Source of the DNA: Stackebrandtia albiflava | GTDB lineage: Bacteria > Actinomycetota > Actinomycetes > Mycobacteriales > Micromonosporaceae | Reading direction: 5' to 3' | Length of the DNA: 64,000 nucleotides | NCBI RefSeq assembly: GCF_007994225.1 | Contig: NZ_VLLL01000008.1 | Span: 283,695-347,694, forward strand | Shown: positions 59,469-64,000 of the stretch, one piece after another | Position numbering within the stretch: position 1 is the first letter of the stretch | How the letters are laid out: each line of letters begins with the position of its first letter | The notes under the pieces: model-generated | What the model saw: only the letters and a program-made list of their open reading frames with translations | What the model was told of the DNA's origin: nothing | The model's database searches: none | Translations under genes and position numbers: made by a program

Positions 59469-60722
59469 ATGGACTACAAGACACTGCGCGACCTGGAGGT
59501 GTCCGCCATCCACGCCGCCGGGTTCCAGGCGGGCCGGTTCGCCGACTGGCTGGAGACCGGGGGAGAGGCCGTACGCAAACACGGCGACGGCGTCACCGAG
59601 TACATGTACGACAAGGCGGGCACCAAGGCGGGACGGCAACTCGTCACCCTGGCCGGCCCGCTGCGGGAGGCCGCCGCCAGGTTCCTCGACGTCCAGGGCA
59701 TCGTCACCGGCCTGTACTCCCAGATGCAGGCGTACCGCGACCGGCTGCGTGAGATCGAAGCCGAGGTACAGGGCCGTGAACACCTCCGCATCGACACCGC
59801 CACCGGCCACGTCACCGTCGACCCGAAGACACCCCCGGAACAGCGGCAGGCGTACCAGAAGCTCGCCGACGAGTACAACAAGCTGATCAGGGACATGCTC
59901 GACAAGGCCGAACAGGCCGACCGCGACACCCGCGACGCCCTGGCGGCCCTGGCCCCCAAGGGCTCCGGGAAGAACGGCACCGGCGACACCGGCGGCGGCG
60001 ACACCGGTGGAGGCCCGGGCGACCCCGGTCAGGTGGAGGGGCACCCACCCGCCGACGACAAGAGCGGTGACGGCCCGCCGAAGACCGAGCGGACCGACCT
60101 GAACGGCGACGACCCGTCGAAGGACCAGCCGCCGTCCGAGTCCGGGCCGCAGGAATCCGGGCCGGTCGAATCCGGGCCGGTCGAATCCGGGCCCGCGGAG
60201 GAACCGCCGGGCGACGAGCAGGGAGGATCACCGACCGAACCCGGCGGCCCCCTCACACCCCCCACCGACCCGTACGACCCCGACGCGTACGAACCCGCAC
60301 CGTACGAGCCGTACGACCCCGAGGAGTACGAGTCCGAACCCGGCGGCGGCCTCGCGGGTGCCGGCGTGGGCGGCGGCTCCGGCGGCGGGATCGGCGGCGC
60401 GGCGGCCGGTTCCGGTCCGGCGAGCGGCGTGGGCCCCGCCTCCGGAGGCACCGGCGGGCTACCGGCCGGCACCGGGACCGGCGGTGGCGGCACCGGCGCC
60501 ACCGGCATGGCCGGTCGCGGATTCGGCGTACCCATGGGCATGATGGGCGGCGGTGGACACGGGATGGGTGGGGACTCCGCCGAATCCACCTGGTTGACCG
60601 AGGACGACGACCCGTTCGGCACCGGGGAGGCGGCGCCCGGTGTCATCGGTTCGCTGCCGCAACCGGCGGCGGCCGGCCCCGATCCGGCCGCACCGCCCGC
60701 GAACGGGCGGGTGACCCTGTAG
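59469..60722 (+). CDS. Candidate ESX substrate with TWLTED C-terminal motif (B)
   Basis: A 417-residue protein. Residues 1-165 are helical, with two long helices (LETGGEAVRKHGDGVTEYMY and LREIEAEVQGREHLRID) that could form a PPE-like hairpin. Residues 170-400 are a low-complexity tail rich in Gly, Pro, Glu and Ser, including four ESGP-type repeats. The C-terminus has TWLTEDDDPFGTGEAAPGVI then GS, the same pattern as substrate A (54863). No signal peptide. It is probably secreted by the ESX machine or displayed at the cell surface. Confidence 0.72.
   Translation: MDYKTLRDLEVSAIHAAGFQAGRFADWLETGGEAVRKHGDGVTEYMYDKAGTKAGRQLVTLAGPLREAAARFLDVQGIVTGLYSQMQAYRDRLREIEAEVQGREHLRIDTATGHVTVDPKTPPEQRQAYQKLADEYNKLIRDMLDKAEQADRDTRDALAALAPKGSGKNGTGDTGGGDTGGGPGDPGQVEGHPPADDKSGDGPPKTERTDLNGDDPSKDQPPSESGPQESGPVESGPVESGPAEEPPGDEQGGSPTEPGGPLTPPTDPYDPDAYEPAPYEPYDPEEYESEPGGGLAGAGVGGGSGGGIGGAAAGSGPASGVGPASGGTGGLPAGTGTGGGGTGATGMAGRGFGVPMGMMGGGGHGMGGDSAESTWLTEDDDPFGTGEAAPGVIGSLPQPAAAGPDPAAPPANGRVTL
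60138..60197 (+). repeat. Four 15-base tandem repeats in candidate substrate B
   Basis: Units GAGTCCGGGCCGCAG (60138-60152), GAATCCGGGCCGGTC twice (60153-60167 and 60168-60182), and GAATCCGGGCCCGCG (60183-60197) encode ESGPQ, ESGPV, ESGPV, ESGPA. In-frame repeats allow easy change in the length of the tail. Confidence 0.85.
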
Positions 60723-60781
60723 GCCCCGAGGCGTCGCCGATGTAGCCCCACGAGCGCCGTGCACCCTGCCAAGCACGGCAC

Positions 60782-60818
60782 GACCGGCCCGTCGCGGTCC
60801 GACCGCGACGGGCCGGTC
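60782..60818. terminator. Very strong bidirectional hairpin after substrate B
   Basis: GACCGGCCCGTCGCGGT and ACCGCGACGGGCCGGTC form a 17-bp perfect stem with loop CCG, 59 bases after the stop. CCTTCC follows. It separates the plus-strand transcript from the convergent eccD gene. Confidence 0.85.
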
Positions 60819-60870
60819 CCTTCCGGACTCGCACCGGCCGGGGGTATGCGGGCACACCGGACGGCATCGG

Positions 60871-60988
60871 TCCACAGTGGGTTTTCCACGACCGTGCCGT
60901 CGTCCACAGCCCCGCCGCCGCGCACTCGACACCCCGCCTGCGCGGCCCGTAGGCTCGACGCCATGGGGAGGAGGAGTGGCGGCCCCCC
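60871..60988 (+). repeat. Dispersed intergenic repeat, copy 2
   Basis: Same architecture as 8175-8290 read on the minus strand: TCCAC words at 60871, 60885 and 60903, then TAGGCT at 60950 followed by a conserved 38-base block (60950-60987) that ends GGAGTGGCGGCCCCC. It again lies between convergent 3' ends (substrate B and eccD). TCCACA-containing words resemble DnaA-box half-sites (TTTTCCACG and TCGTCCACA here; TTTTCCACA and TCGTCCACA in copy 1). Confidence 0.7.
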
Positions 60989-61008
60989 GACACCGGGCGG
61001 GGCGGCCG

Positions 61009-62400
61009 TCAGGCCCGGATCCACCAGTACGCGTCCCACACCCACAACGTCATCGGGATCACCGACACGATCAGGACGACCTGCACGATGTCCCCGATCC
61101 GCCCCCACACCGGGGACGTGCGCCGACCCGCCAGCGCGATCCCGTGCACCAGCATCACCGCCGCCACCAGCAGCAGCACACCGCCTATCACCGTCAGCCG
61201 CATCGTCCCCGTCAACCGGAACGCCCAGGCCGTCACCGGAACCGCCAGGGCCGTGAACCCGGCCGCCAGCAACGGAAGACGCTGCCGGACCACCTGGAAG
61301 TCCCGGGACTTCAACAGGCCGATGAGCCCCAGGATCACCGCCAGTATCACCGACGGCCAACGGCGTTCCGTCCCGATCCACACCGCCGCCACCGCCGTCG
61401 CCGCCGCGCAGGTACCCAGCAGGCACGTCAGGATCCGGTCGGCCAGGACACCACGCGCCAACGCCAGTTCCCCGTCCAGCGGCGGGATCTCGTCGCGAAG
61501 CTCCTGCGGAGTGCGGGGGATCTCGGGACCGGGCAGCTTCGCGAACCGGTAGGACAGCATCGGAAGCGCCGGAATCGCCGCCACCGCCACCGCCGCGACC
61601 GTCGCGGCGGCCGCCGCCTCGGTGACGCCGAGCCACGTGGTCAACGCCGTCCCCGCCACCAGGCCACCGGCGGCCACCACGATCGCGGCGAACAACGGTG
61701 CCGACTTCGGCAACAGCACGGTCGCCACCACGGCGTACACCGCCAGCAGGCAACCGCCCGCCAACAGATGCGCCGCACCCGCCTCCCGGAACGCGTTCCC
61801 CGTGGTCAACATGACGACACCGCCGACGAAGCCCGCGCCGGTTCCCAACAGGCCCAGGTACACGGCCGCGTCGGGACGGTCGAACGCGCGGGCCAACGCC
61901 CACGCCAGCGCCAACAGGACCGCGCCCGCCGTCAGCACGGCCGCCGCCGCGACCGGCCCACCCACCGACACCGCGACCGCCGTGCCGCCGGTCACCGCCG
62001 CACCGGCGACCACCAGGCCGAGCCGGCGGCTGGCGGCGGCCTGCCACCTACCGGCCCGTGACGAGGCCGCGGAGGCGATCGCGTCGATGACGTCGTCGAA
62101 GACCGCGGCGGGCGCGGTGTCCGATGCGGGCCGGAAGTAGAGCTCCTGGCCGTCGACCAGTCCCAGTTGCGCGGGCGTGAGGTCGGCGTCCAGTGGGGGT
62201 TCGCCGAGCCGTGCCAGCGTCCAGCCGCCGGACTTGACGCCGTCGTTGACGAAGTACTCGCCCTGCGGTGAGGCGGCGACCTGTGCCAGTAGGTCGGCCT
62301 GGAGTTCCGCGAGCGGTACGTGCGCCGGCAGCGCGACGTCCATCCGGGTGTGGGGGGCGACGACGGTGACCCGGCACAGCCCGGTCGCGGTGTTGGCCAT
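61009..62400 (-). CDS. eccD: Type VII secretion protein EccD
   Basis: A 463-residue channel component of the ESX complex. An N-terminal ubiquitin-like domain (LCRVTVVAPHTRMDVALPA, ending before LYFRP) is followed by eleven or so membrane helices (from LGLVVAGAAVTGGTAVAVSV to VVLIVSVIPMTLWVW). This is the standard arrangement. EccD is the main membrane-pore candidate. The ATG is at 62400 with GGGGATCAC before it. It is divergent from eccC, and the palindrome at 62526-62542 lies between them. Confidence 0.92.
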   Translation of the reverse strand: MANTATGLCRVTVVAPHTRMDVALPAHVPLAELQADLLAQVAASPQGEYFVNDGVKSGGWTLARLGEPPLDADLTPAQLGLVDGQELYFRPASDTAPAAVFDDVIDAIASAASSRAGRWQAAASRRLGLVVAGAAVTGGTAVAVSVGGPVAAAAVLTAGAVLLALAWALARAFDRPDAAVYLGLLGTGAGFVGGVVMLTTGNAFREAGAAHLLAGGCLLAVYAVVATVLLPKSAPLFAAIVVAAGGLVAGTALTTWLGVTEAAAAATVAAVAVAAIPALPMLSYRFAKLPGPEIPRTPQELRDEIPPLDGELALARGVLADRILTCLLGTCAAATAVAAVWIGTERRWPSVILAVILGLIGLLKSRDFQVVRQRLPLLAAGFTALAVPVTAWAFRLTGTMRLTVIGGVLLLVAAVMLVHGIALAGRRTSPVWGRIGDIVQVVLIVSVIPMTLWVWDAYWWIRA

Positions 62401-62525
62401 GTGATCCCCTGTGGAGGGAGAAGGGTCGGGATGCGGTGAGAGTACCCGCCGTCGCGGCCCGTCGTCGTCGGCGAATGCCGCGTAACCGGTCGAAACGGGC
62501 GAACCGGCCTCGAATCGGTGCCGCT

Positions 62526-62542
62526 TTGCAGACATTCTGCAG
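62526..62542. promoter_or_regulatory. Palindromic element shared by ESX promoters, copy 2
   Basis: TTGCAGA-CAT-TCTGCAG, a near-perfect palindrome (one mismatch in the outermost pair) between eccD and eccC, matching the copy at 57795-57811. TAGCGT (62554-62559) stands 20 bases from its centre and may be the -10 box of eccC; in the eccE promoter the comparable TAGCGT (57845-57850) is 42 bases from the centre, i.e. two helical turns further away. Confidence 0.7.
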
Positions 62543-62620
62543 CACTTGCGGACTAGCGTGGCCGCGACGTGAGCCGGGCGGGAGCGCGGACGCCGCCCCG
62601 TCGGCCTGTGAGGAGTCCCC

Positions 62621-64000
62621 TTGACCACAGTGGTGTACCGCCGACGGCAGCGCAAACCTGGGCCACCGTTGCCCGGTGGGCAACTGGAACTGGAACCGCC
62701 ACCGGACCTGCCGGTGCCCTCGCCACGCAGTATCGGCCAGTTGCTCATCATGCTTCCGATGCTCGCCATGGTCGGCGCCATGATGCTGATGTACGTCGGG
62801 CGCGGCGCCGGCGCCTCCGGCGGTCCCATGTGGATCGTCGGTGGGCTGTTCGGGGTCGCGATGCTCGGCATGATGGGCGGATCGTTCCTGCAGTCGGGCG
62901 GTTCCGACCGGCAGAACCTCACCAACGAACGCCGCGACTACATGCGTTACCTGGCCCAGTCCCGCCGCCGGGTCCGCCGCGCCGCCGACCAGCAGCGCCG
63001 CGCCATGGTGTGGCGCCACCCCGCGCCCGAACACCTGTGGACAGTGGCCGCGTCGGTGCGCCTGTGGGAGCGCCGACCCGTCGACGCCGACTTCTGCGAG
63101 GTGCGGGTGTCGGTGGGTGAACAGCGGCTCGCGGTCGCCCTTAAGACCCCCGAGACGAAACCCGTCGAGGACCTGGAACCCATGAGCGCCATGGCGTTGC
63201 GCCGGTTCGTCAAGGCCCAGTCCAGCGTCCCTGGGATCCCCATCGCGGTGCAGTTGCGGGCGTTCCGCCGCATCATGGTGCGAGGCGACGACGACACCGC
63301 GCGGGGACTCGTGCGCGCCGCCCTGGCCCAGTTGGCGACCTTCCACGCCCCCGACGACCTGCTGATCGCCGTGGTGGCCGACCCGGCGCGGCGCCGCGAC
63401 TGGGAGTGGCTGAAATGGCTCCCGCACAGCCAGCACAGCGGGGAACAGGACGCGGTCGGTCCCCGCCGGCTCGTCGTCGGTCAGCTCGCCGAACTGGAGG
63501 ACCTGCTGGCCGAACCGCTGTCGGGCCGCAACCGGTTCGACTCCGGCGTGGCCGCCGTCCACCAGGGCTGCCACGTCGTCGTGGTCCAGGACGGCGGCGA
63601 GGTCGGCGGCAACTGCCGGCTGACCGGGCCCGGCGTGTCCGGGACCACCGTCATCGAGTTCCATCCCCAACCGCCCCGCCGGATGCAGCCGTGGCTGCTG
63701 TGCCTGGACGTGCGGCCCGACACCGTCACCATGACGCACGGCGACACCGACACCCCGTTGGGGGCACCCGACGTCCTCAGCGTGACCCGGGCCGCCGCGC
63801 TGGCCCGGCAACTGTCCCGGTTCCGGCTCGCCACGGCCGTCTCCACCGGCGAACCCCTGTCGGTGTCGATGGAGCTTCCCGACCTGCTGGGGATCGGTGA
63901 CGCCGGAGCCCTGGACGTACGGCGCACCTGGAGTCCCGACCGGCGCGACAACCTGCGCCTCACCATCCCCGTCGGACTCGATCCGCAGGGCGGCCGGGTA
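62621..64000 (+). CDS. eccC: Type VII secretion ATPase EccC, N-terminal part (gene runs off the window)
   Basis: 460 codons are visible and the frame is open to the last base. It begins at a TTG with AGGAG at 62611-62615. Two membrane helices lie early (SIGQLLIMLPMLAMVGAMM and GPMWIVGGLFGVAMLGMM). They are followed by the helical stalk SDRQNLTNERRDYMRYLAQS and the degenerate domain up to VGLDPQGGRV, the point just before the first Walker A motif of EccC proteins. The ATPase domains are therefore beyond the window. EccC is the motor that recognises ESX substrates. Confidence 0.93.
   Translation, partial: MTTVVYRRRQRKPGPPLPGGQLELEPPPDLPVPSPRSIGQLLIMLPMLAMVGAMMLMYVGRGAGASGGPMWIVGGLFGVAMLGMMGGSFLQSGGSDRQNLTNERRDYMRYLAQSRRRVRRAADQQRRAMVWRHPAPEHLWTVAASVRLWERRPVDADFCEVRVSVGEQRLAVALKTPETKPVEDLEPMSAMALRRFVKAQSSVPGIPIAVQLRAFRRIMVRGDDDTARGLVRAALAQLATFHAPDDLLIAVVADPARRRDWEWLKWLPHSQHSGEQDAVGPRRLVVGQLAELEDLLAEPLSGRNRFDSGVAAVHQGCHVVVVQDGGEVGGNCRLTGPGVSGTTVIEFHPQPPRRMQPWLLCLDVRPDTVTMTHGDTDTPLGAPDVLSVTRAAALARQLSRFRLATAVSTGEPLSVSMELPDLLGIGDAGALDVRRTWSPDRRDNLRLTIPVGLDPQGGRV

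Noticed and set aside
60029-62047. 672-codon minus-strand ORF covering substrate B and eccD
   Set aside because: Gly/Arg-rich shadow, out of frame with eccD, whose membrane helices are clear in the true frame.

Overview
The window looks like a piece of the chromosome of a high-GC, filamentous-type actinobacterium. The evidence is GTG and TTG starts, a WhiB regulator, the F420 genes fbiA/fbiB, a type VII (ESX) secretion locus, the five-gene SCO2521-SCO2525 family set, and two cyclic di-AMP (ydaO-type) riboswitches in front of coiled-coil wall proteins. A member of the Glycomyces/Stackebrandtia group or a relative is my guess; the sequence alone does not prove it. I see no tRNA, rRNA, CRISPR array, prophage or complete insertion sequence.

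1-3.3 kb: the end of a quinone-oxidoreductase-like gene, then a large LuxR (LAL) regulator behind an unusual 19-bp-spacer promoter. 3.3-4.0 kb: a Phd/VapC-type toxin-antitoxin pair. 4.2-20 kb: a mannose-metabolism and F420 superlocus (glycosyltransferase, manC, fbiA/fbiB, whiB, DUF3499, manB, Trm112-like, SIS isomerase, manA). Its order resembles the manC-fbiB-fbiA-whiB2-manB-manA region of mycobacteria. Added to it are a VWA lipoprotein, a cation efflux gene and a frameshifted methyltransferase. 20-22.2 kb: a probable orphan small RNA resembling the first half of a c-di-AMP riboswitch, and a second toxin-antitoxin pair with a MITE in its promoter. The same MITE sits at the end of the SIS gene.

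23-25.7 kb: methylmalonyl-CoA epimerase, thiolase and meaB. 25.8-33.1 kb: a membrane and molybdoenzyme pair, a polytopic membrane protein, then a glycosyltransferase / DUF2064 / methyltransferase run, an epimerase and an MTA phosphorylase. 33.3-40.3 kb: valS, folC and a DUF4233 gene. In other actinobacteria folC and DUF4233 are neighbours; here they are split by a 2-kb array of eight tiny genes. Each encodes a 42-53 aa peptide with a conserved helical N-terminus and a variable C-terminus carrying eight cysteines in a fixed pattern. This array is the strongest candidate for an undescribed system.

40.6-47.2 kb: homologues of SCO2525, SCO2524, SCO2523 and SCO2522, then on the other strand a membrane-anchored protein and the SCO2521 homologue. 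Next are a D-amino-acid-oxidase-like gene behind two palindromes, two riboswitch-controlled coiled-coil secreted proteins flanking a MarR regulator, and two small membrane proteins. 52.4-64 kb: an ESX locus with eccB, eccE, eccD and the start of eccC, together with several candidate substrates or partners. eccE and eccC share a palindromic upstream element, and two candidate substrates share a C-terminal motif.
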